Origin: Fasciolopsis buskii
Lineage: Eukaryota; Platyhelminthes; Trematoda; Plagiorchiida; Fasciolidae
Assembly: GCA_008360955.1 (NCBI GenBank)
Contig: LUCM01005137.1
Location: 43,865 to 107,864, forward strand
Length of the DNA stretch: 64,000 nt
Direction of reading: 5' to 3'
The notes beneath the pieces were generated by a model. It ran no database searches. It was not told the DNA's origin and saw nothing but the letters and a program-made list of their open reading frames with translations. Position numbers and translations under genes: made by a program. This document shows positions 25,401 to 36,996 of the stretch, one piece after another. Each line of letters begins with the position of its first letter. Positions within the stretch are counted from its first letter, which is position 1.

Positions 25401-28400
25401 ATTGATGGACAGTAAGCATATGGACAATATGTTTCACGAATGTGCCTTTAAGAATCTCTTTCGTTCGTAATCCTTATTCAAAAATTGAGACCGTTTATCT
25501 AATGACAACATTATTCAAAAGGTATAAGAACTTCCTATATGGAGTATTATGAATACACGTCTTTCTGCGTCTTGTGTTCAATTTAGAGCCCATTTCGGTC
25601 AGTGGGTGAATGCTTTTTATTTCATTGTATTTCGCAAAAGGACGGTCGGATTGCGGGTACTTGGTAACAAATGACTAAACACGGTTTATTTAGTAAAGCA
25701 AACAATAACGTCGGCTTGCTTCTGAGTGAGGGATTCAATTGTTTACGGAAAGTTTTCGTCGACTTTTTTTTGTCAGTCTTGTCCAATTGAAATTCATAAT
25801 TTGTTAGCACAAACGGGGTGATTTTGTTTTGACTCGTTGTTGTACTCCGAAATGTTCACTTCATAATTTGGTTCCTTTGTCAACTAGTTTGACGTAACTA
25901 ACGGACTTTGGTGTCAAAATCCCCTTCAGCGCAACGTGACATCATCTTTAACCGATTAGTTCACAACCCACAATTAGGGGTCTTTCCTAGTGCAATTTAG
26001 GTGACATTTCCCAATTGGTTAAACACGGTTAGTTTGAGATTAGAACGGTTTGTCCCAAAATGTTTAGCTACTTAGTTTTTAGTATAAAGGAAGTCTGCCT
26101 ACTGCATTCGAGATATTTGCGCATCTTGTCAAGACTTCTGATCAGGGCTGAATGAGTCTACCTTGGAAGACGGCGTTCGTGTTTGTCAATGTTGTCATTG
26201 CACAGCTTGCCATTAAGTCTCAAGAGAGAAAATCGAAAATAAGTCAATGGGATTCGTGGGCGTCACCTTGGACCGATAGTTATTACTGTCAATGTAAGGA
26301 AATTCTGAATAACTGAAACAGCATTTTCGAAATATATATTGGTCGGCGACCAGTTTACCGCGACATACAATTTATTCATATGCTAGTGCTAAATTTGCTG
26401 CGATGGAGCTCTTATAGGGAGCGGTTATTTTTCTGTCAGCGTCTTCAAGTGCGCTGTCACTGAACAACTTCTATCAGTGATAATATTGACGTACGGCTGT
26501 TACCAGACGGCACTTACCGGTGCAACTTACCTGGAGCAAATTTTGAATGGATCATGCAATCGTTGAATACCACCGTGTTGACTCAGCTTGTGTTAGTGTC
26601 AAACACGACTGAGAACGAATGAACAGCTTTCTCTGTTCTTCGCGTCCCAAGATTCGTGCAATGGAAGCAGAAGTTACGAAGAAGAATTACGACACGGAAA
26701 TTGGCGCTTACGGCGTAAAACTCTAAACAAAATAACATTTTGATAATATCAGCAAAAAGTCCAACCAACCCTTCATCATCGTATGGTGAATATTCGGTAA
26801 ACGATTTTAATGCCTTTTGTCAGTGCGCACACATCTCTGACAGTAATGATCATTAGATCTTGATGGCCAACAATACTATTTGCAAAACGTCACGTAAGAA
26901 ATAAGTCATACATTCAGTGATCTGCACGGCCAGCCAAAATCAACCTGAAATAATGTATTCAATCTTGGACGACCTCTTAACTTTGATCAGTACCAATATC
27001 CAATGCGGTTTTTGGTGAATATTTAATCTAACGCTGGAATCTAAACGTATTAGAAGTGACATTAACCTATTAATCATTCTGCGGCGAGTTTTGTTATTCT
27101 CCCCGAATGGGTTCGACTGACTTGCCCTGAGATTTCATCAAAAATACGCGCAGACTTGGAATAAATCAAATGCAAGGCAATCCCAGCCAATGTTTGTAGC
27201 AATTCAGTGGGGCGTGCATGGTCAGAACCCGTTGAATCATCCTACCATAAATTTTCTTGGGCTTTTAATACAACGCTTTACACCACTGTCAACGCCTTCA
27301 TTGTCAACGGATTCCTACAAATACATCCCAAACGCGCTTGAGCGAAGGCAGTGGCATTTCTGCCTTTCTAGCAGATAATGTTACCCAGCGTGGCGGATAG
27401 ACGGAATAATTATGTCAACCAATTTTGTTGTTTTCTGAAGCATTTAACCTGCGTTTAATGTCGGTGCACTTACCATTGATTGGCCCCTATAAATTCAACA
27501 CACCGTTCGATTCTTTCCAAGTAGTTAGACACAGAAATACTTGAACGCAAAACTCGTAGTGTTTCAACATTCAATCAGGCTTGACGGTTTTCTCATTCTT
27601 CAATCTGTCCCAATCAGTAAGACTGAGGACGCGTTTGAATCCAACCGTCACGTCTGAATGGGCATGCGAAAGACCAATTGCCCACAAATATGACCGGAAC
27701 CGATCTGACCAGGTCAAGGTTAATATGCGACAACACGTATCTAATGCCTGGCCCACAGTCACGTGTAAACTTTGGAAGATGCACAGTACATGTAATGTTA
27801 GAAGTTCCGCCCCGTGCATTAGAATAATCAATGCAGCCGAAATGGAACAGAGATAAGCTTGAGAGATGAAGTATATGACTTCATCGATGATGGATAATCG
27901 TCCTGAATTGGACCGTTAAACATCAAAATTTAGAAATTCACAAGTTCTTAAAACGGACTGACGAATGAATACTAGAACATTTACGCTTTTTGCGATGATC
28001 TGATGCATCATAGCAGGAAATTGGATGAACCGAATGCCTAGCATCATCGGATTAGAATAAAAATGGCTTTTTTTTTTCCTGTGTTCGAATTTGTACGGTT
28101 CAATATGCCGACCCACGAGACCTCATCAAAAGTTCTCCTGCTATTTAGAGTGTAAGCTACTTGAATCCGACTGGTACTTCTCTTTGACCGTCCATTAGTT
28201 CTTGATAGATTTCAGTTTTTATGAACTATGCTTGAACCGTTAACATGATTTTATGCATTCAGTGGGTACTTGTGAGCTACGATACGTACTGGTCTTTGCA
28301 AGCTGCTTCAGGCCTCTGATTACACAATTTACTTCCAAAGCGCATTACAGATTCTGTTTACACTCCGTCTGTTTCTTGTTTTGTTCTGCGGTTAATGTAA

Positions 28401-29045
28401 TTGCCGTCATAACATTAGTGGGCAGCTGTGTAAGGTACAGCATGACCCCATACAGAATAAGTGTTTTGCAACTACCGGGTAGTTTTATGTATCCGTAAAG
28501 GTGATAGACCGATGCTGTGCTCCCGAATGTTAGGCCAGGAAGAACTGGCTTCAAGCACATCTACCAGCACTGACACTTGGCCCCTAGAAAATTAACGGGC
28601 ATCAGTTTGTACTTTATGATGAAATATGGCCAGCCTCGTAATCGACGATAATGTAATTTACTAATTCGCTGGACTATAACTGCCACTTTGCGTTGATGGT
28701 ATATGAAAACTAGTTCACTGGAAAAAACTCACCTTGTGTCTATTAGATCTGCTAGACCTGTATTTGATTTTCACTCACTTGCAGATCTAATCAACGGAGA
28801 ACAGTATCCTATTTTTTTCTGACGGTATCAAAAATACTGGATCAGTCTTACTAACGATTAATCTTATTCATGGTAAAATTTTGCCCTCATACAATACCAA
28901 TGTGGTGAATGATCTCCTTCTTTTCATCAATTCAAAAAAATGTGGTTTACCTGATCACCACGGATCGACGGAAGCTTTGCAGTATCGTCAAGTAAAAAGG
29001 CTTTGCTTATTTTTTCTATCTTTCATCTTTTACTTTCTTTACTAA
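19431..29045. other. non-coding stretch, no supported gene
   Basis: No frame exceeds about 91 codons and none resembles a protein family. I see a 14-base tandem duplication (21524-21551) and a lone B-box-like GGTTCAAATCC on the minus strand near 22330. Otherwise it looks like ordinary intron or intergenic sequence. Confidence 0.55.
21524..21553. repeat. short tandem duplication, 14-bp unit
   Basis: GTCTTTAATAGACA is present twice in immediate succession, with the start of a third unit. The unit is itself partly palindromic (GTCTTTAATAGAC). It is probably a replication-slippage product. Confidence 0.8.
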
Positions 29046-29196
29046 AGAAATAACAATGTACATCATTTTTCAGGAAGGGGGCCGCGGCCAATAGAAGGCT
29101 GCCAAGTGCGGAAGTTGACCGGTGGTGGGAGGATTCGAACCCCTAGACTTTCATGTCTAAATGTTACCATTTTATCCGCTTGGCCACCGCCGGCCA
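29046..29196 (-). repeat. SINE-like element, copy C (best-preserved head)
   Basis: On the minus strand the element begins GGCGGTGGCCAAGCGG (A box) and carries GGGGTTCGAATCCTCCC (B box) about 45 bases later, a close match to the tRNA internal promoter. The body follows with ACTTGGCAGCCTTCTATTGG, then GGCCGCGG and CCTGAAAAATGATGTACA. Body and tail match copies A and D. The tRNA fold is incomplete, so this is a tRNA-derived SINE-like element and not a tRNA gene. Confidence 0.65.
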
Positions 29197-29355
29197 AGAA
29201 GGGGTCGTCCGAGGACGTCCCCACTGGAAAAAAATACGCATCCGGGCGATCCCGATTAGGGATCGTCGCAGGCTTCAACCGGCCAATGTGCAAGAGCGAA
29301 TCTCGACCTGGGGCCAAGGCGTTCCAGATCACCCTGGTCCCAAAGCCAAGTAAGA
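29197..29355 (-). repeat. GC-rich segment joined 5' to the SINE-like copy
   Basis: About 160 bases directly upstream of the tRNA-like head (minus-strand sense) are markedly GC-richer than the surrounding DNA and end abruptly near 29355. The segment includes CGATCCCTAATCGGGATCG, a strong hairpin (arms CGATCCC/GGGATCG), and a weak B-box-like AGGTCGAGATTCG. No other SINE-like copy in the window has this segment. It may be part of a longer composite retroelement. The open frames across it (up to 111 codons) probably reflect GC-richness, not coding. Confidence 0.45.
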
Positions 29356-32300
29356 TAGTAAGGTAGTTAATTAATGAGTTTAAAATGATACAAAACAACT
29401 ATTTGAGTTGAAGTTACTTATATTTCACCCTTTTCCACTGACAACAGGAAGGCATGTGTTGGAATGTTTAGCAGTTATCCTACTTCAGCAAAAACAAACC
29501 AAAGTATTTGGTAATCCCCTGAAATTTCGTCCGCCGTTGACAACATTTCAACAACGGGTTTAAAGGCTTGTGCATTTGTGCAGATGCAACTTATTGGAAC
29601 AGGTAAATACGGTTTATTTGGTTAGCTTGAGTTTATCAAACTTTATCAAACTTATCAGCTTCCTTGCGATGAAATTGTATTCTAACCAGTCGACAAAATA
29701 CTCCGGAGATTGATGTTACCACGGAACCCAGAGTCAAAACACGCAAAAGAACCATAGGTGAATTCACTAGAGTAAAATTTCGTAATACCGTTGAACATTT
29801 TATTTGCATTCAATATCGGCTTCGGCTAAAAAACTGATGTCCTCTATAGAGGAGTGTTGAATTGTAATCAAGAACTGTGCTGTTTTGGCCTCCTAGCGAT
29901 TATTCCTCCCTCAGAAATAACGAAGGACTCTTAGGTCTCCCTGGAATCAGGAGAACAACATGTTCCCGAGTCACTTCAAATGCCTCACGGGAATGCAATT
30001 TCCGGATCACTCTCCCTGGCACTGGTTTGCCTGTAGTCAGCAAAGCTTGTGGGTTAGCGGGAGTGTCCCTCAGAATAATGACCACTAATAGTTGTTGAAC
30101 TTAAGTCACTTAAGTCCAAGAGCCAGCGTGTTTCTACCTGAAATTTATTTGATTGATTGTTCCAATTTGCGTGAGCTAGTTGGGGCCAAAATGTACATTC
30201 CCTCGTAATGCGATGGTATTCGACAATCGTTTGGCAGACACTGGGTTTTGTTCATTGGGATCGCTAATCAGACTCGGATTGTTCCTAGGAGCCTGGAACT
30301 GGGTGAAACATGGAAGAGCTACTCCACTAAGATTACGGCTGGATCACGACATTAATCCAACTGCATGTGAAGAACACAAATTGTTAGTGATATTGCCCGT
30401 GCAAAATGAACGTCGCTTCTATGGAAGAATGCAATCATTTCTTTTCACAAAATAGACAAATTCAAAAAGATCGTTGGGAACCGTACAGTACTGGTGCTAC
30501 CCGTTGTACTGGGCCTAGTCAAACGAGAAACTTAATAATCATCAGTGAATAGACTGACGGCGATGACAGGATTGATGGAAGGTAATCACATAGTGTTCGG
30601 GTCTGACGGTTTTTCGATTTTACTCACTGAGAATAGGACACTAGTAAAACTGGGTGAGCAGAAAAAGTGGCTCTAGAAACAGTCGGATTTTTGCAGGCCA
30701 TAGTTACTGAGGTCTCATATATATATTTGCATATGAACACATAGTCCAACTGGCAAATTATACACCATCTCGTGGTAAGTGAGTCTTCTTGATAAAATCA
30801 TCTGGACATGGCCCTGTAAGCTTCTCTGTGTTTAAACAAAGCTCAGCTCAGTTGTTATTAGCTGTTCCAGGCGAAGCAGTGCATTTTGTGAGAAAAGTCC
30901 AAACATCCCGGCGTGGCCTGAAATGCAACAATGCAGTCAAATAAATTGTTGAAATAAACGCAAAAATTGACAACTTTGGAAAAATAATACTTAAAATATG
31001 CGTAATTAATATGCGAATATAAGATATTCATTAAGGGGCAAGGTTAACAGGCAACAGTCGGCTATCTGATCGCGTTCAGCAGTAACGAACTGGATTTCCG
31101 ATTATAATAAATGCGTCCGGTTAGGCAACCGAAAACAATTGTTCTTCTTTTGTGAAAAAGCTGTTTTTTATCATTTCTGTCCGTAGGAAATTAGCTCCTG
31201 TTTCGAATACATAGTTGGTGGGTGTAACTGTAGAAGATGCATACAATGCACAATAAATGTGCACAAACCATGCAAATCAGTGTCATTACATTCTCCGTTT
31301 AAAGTAATTGTTTCATGGATTATAAATCCCATACACAAAATGCTCGTGCAAAGCTCATTCACCATGTAGTAGTTTTGCTAGTAAAGGTGCACAAAATTGC
31401 CCGTTGCCTGCCGAGCGACTAAAAATTCCAAAAAAATCACTTTAGGATGCCGCTTTGGAGGCTTGAATTTAGTTCTAAAGTCAACTAAAATCTGAACGTG
31501 TTCTTTAGCCAGCACCAGTTTCGTAAGGACCTTAATATACTCACTAAGCTCCTTCTGTGTATCTGGGTCCTTGGCTTGTTTCTCGGATGACTGTACAACT
31601 AAATCCAATTTTAAAAGCATTGTCATACTCTCAGTTTCAATCTAATTGGGAAAAAGCCTTGTAACGTTTCTTGTCATACACCATTAAGCTGACATGTTGA
31701 ACCAATTTTAACTTGCGCAAACACGTAAGTAACGAGATCAGCAGAAAATACAATTCAAGTTGCACTCGGTGACCTCTGGCGTCCAGAAAAGTGATCCTGG
31801 TGACAGAAGCAGAACCGCCCAATGTCATATGCATTTGTATCTTGAGTATTTCCGAGGCCTGTTCTTGCAGTTTTGAGCTTCTGATGTCCCCATTCCCCAG
31901 GTTAGAAGGTAGAGGAATGAAGTCGCAAGTCAGTTACAGGTGTCCTTTGCAAACAGGAGCAACAAAATTGAGTAGGGCAAGAAACAATTTTACACGGAAG
32001 AACCTGTGTGACAAATCTGATGAAGGAAAGGTTTTAGACTTTTCGTTATGTTCGACGGCTAGGCCGACATTTTGACTAAAGACTACCCCCATAGGATTCA
32101 CATTTGTTCACCATTTGAGTTCTCATAAGGCAGGTCTCTTTCGCATTCAAAAGTATGACTGTTGGCCGAAGACTGTCCTGAAAAGCGGTGTATCCCATTT
32201 GCTTTATGCAAAAGCGATAGTGTTACCACTTTAAGACAAATCACATGCAGCAAAATGAAACTTGGATTCCGGTTGTTAACACTCAGGAGAGCCGTGGAAG

Positions 32301-33577
32301 TCGAATTCTGCCCACCCATATGCATAAGCAGACATATTTATTGTAAACCATGCACCTCGCCTTGGATCGGCAGGATGGTCTCCACACCTACGTGGGTGCA
32401 CTTATAGTAGTGCAGCCTGTACAGATGGCTGAATGTTAAAACGCTATAAAGGAGTGAAACTGAAAATATTGGTTCCGTTTTGCATTTGCAGTTCTTCCAT
32501 TGCTAAGAAATAAGAAAACGGCACCCACTTTTCGATAGTCGTGAAATCGTAGGCCATTATGCAGGTGGGAAGAACCAAGGTTTCCTTGATTCTATCTCTG
32601 TAATCCTGTGAAGCATATTTTCCGCAAAACATGTTTGTAATGAACAATGTCGCACTTAACGATGACCACTTTTTATGCTTGAATGCAAACGCGCATAATG
32701 TGCCCACTAATTGGAAACTGATGCTGACGGAGACTCCATCTTTCAATCTACGACAATGTCCTGTTTCACTGGTCTCTCCAATAAGATATTAATGGATTCC
32801 GTTTGAATTTGTTCGTGATTTGCACAAACAATTTATTGTGGCAATTCTTTCAGGATAGAAGCACCGTATTTGTCTTAGTTTTGATTTAAAAGCTGGCTGG
32901 TTGGGATGAAAATATAGATGCCCCCAGATAGCTCTACTAGAAAGGCCAGTGGAAGACTTTTTGTTATAAGAGATTTGGGGATGCTTGCGCACAAGCACAG
33001 AAATGCATTAATTGGAACTAGAAGCCGAAATGAACAATTAGCAGTGCGTGTGAATATGTTATCCTTTGTTATGTTTGCCTTGTCTAACCGACGAATAACT
33101 TATGACTAGTCACCGTGTGATTATTAAGAGGACTCATCAATCTTTGCAAGCCCCAAATGATATAAATGTGTTTCTACTGCCGACCTGTAAAACGTATCTT
33201 CCTGCAGGGAAATCACTACGTACGCGTACCAACTGAACGGCACTTATTGCCAAATTACCCCTGTACTTTCGAAAAAATCCCTGCCTCGCATCGCGATACG
33301 CTCGCGGTGGAATCCTTTCTGCTAACGAGGTTCCAACGTTGTAAAAGAGCAAAAAGTGAATATGATCGCTCCATATTATGAAGAATTATTTGCAAAAACG
33401 TAATAGAAATTAAAAATTTGCTTTCGAGATGTAGCAGTCCCAAAATATACTGTCTGTTGTTGGCGAATGACACTTTTGGTTTATGTGATATCTGCATTTC
33501 CAGTTTCAGCCTAAGGATGCGTAATGGATTCTTTGAATTGCGTGTCTTTATAACAGTTTTACAAGGGTTCCGTGGAT
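29356..33577. other. non-coding stretch, no supported gene
   Basis: Several minus-strand frames of 65-100 codons lie between 31378 and 32746, one of them highly charged (31378-31626, starting MTMLLKLDLVVQSSEK). None has a recognisable domain, and all are within chance length. No RNA gene or repeat copy was recognised. Confidence 0.5.
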
Positions 33578-33740
33578 ATATATCAGCATGAATATATGTG
33601 CGCATATATATATGTATACGGTTAATTATATATATAGATATGTCGAGTTGTATATATAGATAAGTATATAAATGTTCATATACATATGTATGTTGCCGCA
33701 AATACACTTAATTTCACAGTTTTTCACATATGTACATGTT
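33578..33740. repeat. degenerate AT-rich simple repeat
   Basis: Runs of (AT)n interrupted by GTAT, GATA and CATATG-type words occupy about 160 bases. A 150-codon minus-strand frame (33255-33707) runs through it, and its tyrosine/isoleucine-rich product is a translation of the simple repeat, not a gene. Confidence 0.8.
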
Positions 33741-36700
33741 TATGTATAAATGTGTTTGCGCGTAGATAAATAAACATTCCAATAAATAACTACGAAAAAA
33801 ACTGTAAACGTATATGTACGCATGCATCCACGAAAACAGCAATCGACTTCGTACGAGCGGCCACGAAGCCACATGGCTTCTAGTTGTTCATCTATATACA
33901 TATTTCCAAGAAAATTTAATCAGCTAACTTGCTTACCGATAAAAGTGACAATATTTGCCGAAAACAGCACACTTTCAACTTCATATACTTCCAACAATAA
34001 CTCGCCTTGTTCGATGATAAACTAACATTTCGAGGCCAACATCTTAGCACTGTCTCCATCTAGCGACAGTACATCGCTGACAACTGGATGCAGTAAGCCA
34101 TTCATATGTTAATATTTAACGGGTGAAAATTATTTGCACACTGAACTAATTCTCAGACTAAGCCTTGCATTGCTCTCCCATGATAATTATTAAACCGGTA
34201 AAATAAGTGGAGAATAAATGGAGCATTAAATTTACTCCAATGGGGAAGAAATACAAAGTGACTGAATTACTAAGAGTAGATGCCATAAGTCACGAGTGCG
34301 AAATAAAATACTGTAATAATAATTGAGATTTCCACTGAATAGTAGAAGAAAAGTTGTTCCAAACAAGTCATCTGAAAAAACGGACAAAATATAAAACATT
34401 AGTTGAATAACATGATGGATCGGGAATAAGAAAGATAAAAGTCAGTATAAGAAATTGTGACTTTTTAATTTGGGCTAGTAGTAAGCCGAAGTTTGCAACG
34501 ATTGGCGAAGTAATTTTCTTGAAGTATCTACCTAATCTTCTTGGTTGAAAATTGAGTGATTTACGTTAAACTTCGTTTTTAAGATTAAACCTTCTACTAA
34601 CACACTAGTACTCAAGTCAGAGCTAACGGCCTAGTTTGGTAGTTTTATCAGTACATATTGAAGAACCGCATTGGTCCAAGCTGAAAAACCTTCAAATGCC
34701 ATTTTGTTAAATTTCATCAATTTTGGTTCAGACCCAACATTTCCAGAAGGTTCATTGTGGCTTTCAAGCAATTCACCATTCAGTCTCAGGACTTATCTTG
34801 CTATCGAGAAAACTTGAAATCAGTGATTTCATAGCAATTTCTTCCGTGCTTGGGTCGGTCTCCTTGAATTCTACACTACCGAAATCTGTCAGTCGGTGAA
34901 AGGGGATGGTTGACCCTAACCTTTACAAGCCATCCGCCAAGTGGAGGTCGACGATTTTATGCGTGAAGGCCTGCAATGCGCAAAATCTAGTGATGATTAG
35001 GTTCTTTAGCATTCACTGTTAATGTGCAATAAAATGGTGACAACCCCCTCGAGCACACTAATGGAGATGACTTTTGACTCACAATCGTTTGCCTCTGGTT
35101 TATCTGCCAATTCGGTAGAAACGGGTACTCGCTGCAATCGATTCCTGACAAGAACGATAGATCTGTTAAGTTTCCCCATTTTTCTCGACGCTGAGTTGCG
35201 TGACGATGATGCACGATGAGTCAGCTGAAGCTTCAAAATGATCCGATTGTACACTAGTCCAGTGAACAAACGTGCAGGCTTGTTTCAAAATTAACCAAAC
35301 AACTGGTGCCTTTGAGATAATTGATAAGTTAAACCGTTCTACAGTATTTTATACACATTACTAACTAAATGTGATCTGATTACTTTTGCAGTGAAAATAT
35401 TGTTTTTTACATGTAATGCGCATCTTTTCGTGCGAGCTTCGTAAGTTGGAGCTCGACACATTCTTGGTTGGCTCTTGGCTGATTCTTAACAGAATAAACT
35501 AAAAATCTGCTTCGGCTGGACAGTGCAAGAAAATTTTGTTCCACTAAGCTTCAAATGTTATGTTTCATAAGGATAATAGCAGGACAAAACTATTTGACCA
35601 AAAACTATCATGGCAGCGGAGAAGAAGCTAAAACAAAGTAACGGGAAGTATGTACCCTAGGCGATCCATTGAAGGCACTTGACCCAGGGTCAGGCGAAAA
35701 TCCGTTAGCTTAGCACAGTGAAGGGAGCTTCATCTAATAAGTGACTATCCGGCAGCAAAATTGTAGCTGACCTTTTCCGTTTCAGTGGATCTAAACTGGA
35801 CGTAGTTGGATACAAATTCCTGTTCTTTATTTTAATAATCTTCAAATATGAGGCCAAAGACAAACTGCCAATTTAAAATTGCAGAATGTCCGAGTATCAA
35901 CCTAAGTTTATTTGCAATATCGTCTACTTTAATCGAACTAAGGGGTAGCTTTCCAAACTAGCACTTCATCAATGATAGAATACGCAGGTCTCCGGATAGT
36001 GTATACTCGGGGTTTCACTGCGTAGATAATGAGGCACCAACTGCGAAATTCTGGGTGAACCTAATATTCTACACCTACTCGTATAAGCAAAATTCCACTG
36101 GAACCTAACAATTCGGCAACAGCCTAGGCGTTATTCTTGAAGCAATATTCTATCCATGTTGGTAGATAGGTAGCATGAGGCCGCTATATAATTATGGTGA
36201 TAAAACGACGATTTCTCCAGTATTTCAGATAACAGGGTCAGTTTTCAACAAGGTTGAAATAGAGGGTATAAGTGAGAAACTCGCCAAACTGTCTGCAGAA
36301 TTTGTGATGATTCTGATGTTAAATAATCTGAACGTCGTCAGCTTTATTGGCACAACAAAGTTTCTTTTGATACAAATGCTGCTTTGCTTTATAAAATCTT
36401 AAGTTGCTTATGGAAGTAGACCACAATGAAATGTCAACACATCTGACACCTCCAGTATTGTTACCATCGTATTAATTCCCCTATCTGGTAGCCAGTTTGC
36501 TTTGTCTACAATTTGATTTTGCGTCAAAGGCTTTTTGAGTTTGAAAGAATTAATTATCATTTACAATTCAGCAATTTTGAGAGGGGACATGCTGAATAGT
36601 CCACTGAACTTTTACTGCATTACTTCAAAGCCATGCCCAAAATCAAAATGAATTCATGCATAATCTTAAGTTGCATTTCACTATTGGATAGCTATTTGAA

Positions 36701-36996
36701 CATTAGGGTTAGAATATCGTTAGCACGCATCAATGAGTCATATTCAGAACAAGTATTCTTGCCAGTGTGCAGGTGGTATTTTATTAGTCACAGGTCTCCA
36801 GACCTCTTGGATCGACCAATAGCAATCATTCTGCAATCAGCCAATTAAAACTCTCTAGGCCACCGTTTGCAGGCTGAACAACACGACATACTAAGTGACA
36901 TATCTTTCGATAACATTTTCTGCCAAGCACTGTTGCACGTCTTGTTATCGCTGAGAGGCCAATTAATCTGAAACCCCTGACGCATGTGTAAAGGAA
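33741..36996. other. 5' flank of the receptor gene, no other gene seen
   Basis: No other supported gene is seen. Close to the receptor start there are CCAAT words at 36816 and 36840 and an inverted repeat AGGTCT-CC-AGACCT at 36792-36805, all of uncertain meaning. Acceptor-like sequences near 36924 and 36954 would allow a 5' UTR exon further upstream. I cannot place a transcription start. Confidence 0.45.

Noticed and set aside
29063..29398. 111-codon minus-strand frame as a gene
   Set aside because: It lies across the GC-rich composite repeat, where low stop density is expected. Such frames are a known source of false gene calls.
32010..32045. Hammerhead ribozyme core (CTGATGA)
   Set aside because: No matching GAAA and stem arrangement around it, so the three-stem fold cannot form.
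33255..33707. 150-codon minus-strand open frame
   Set aside because: It is largely a translation of the degenerate AT-rich simple repeat, giving a Tyr/Ile-rich product.
7660..35090. Shared 14-mer CTCACAATCGTTTG (near 7664 and 35079) as a repeat
   Set aside because: Similarity does not extend, and shared 14-mers are expected by chance at this length.
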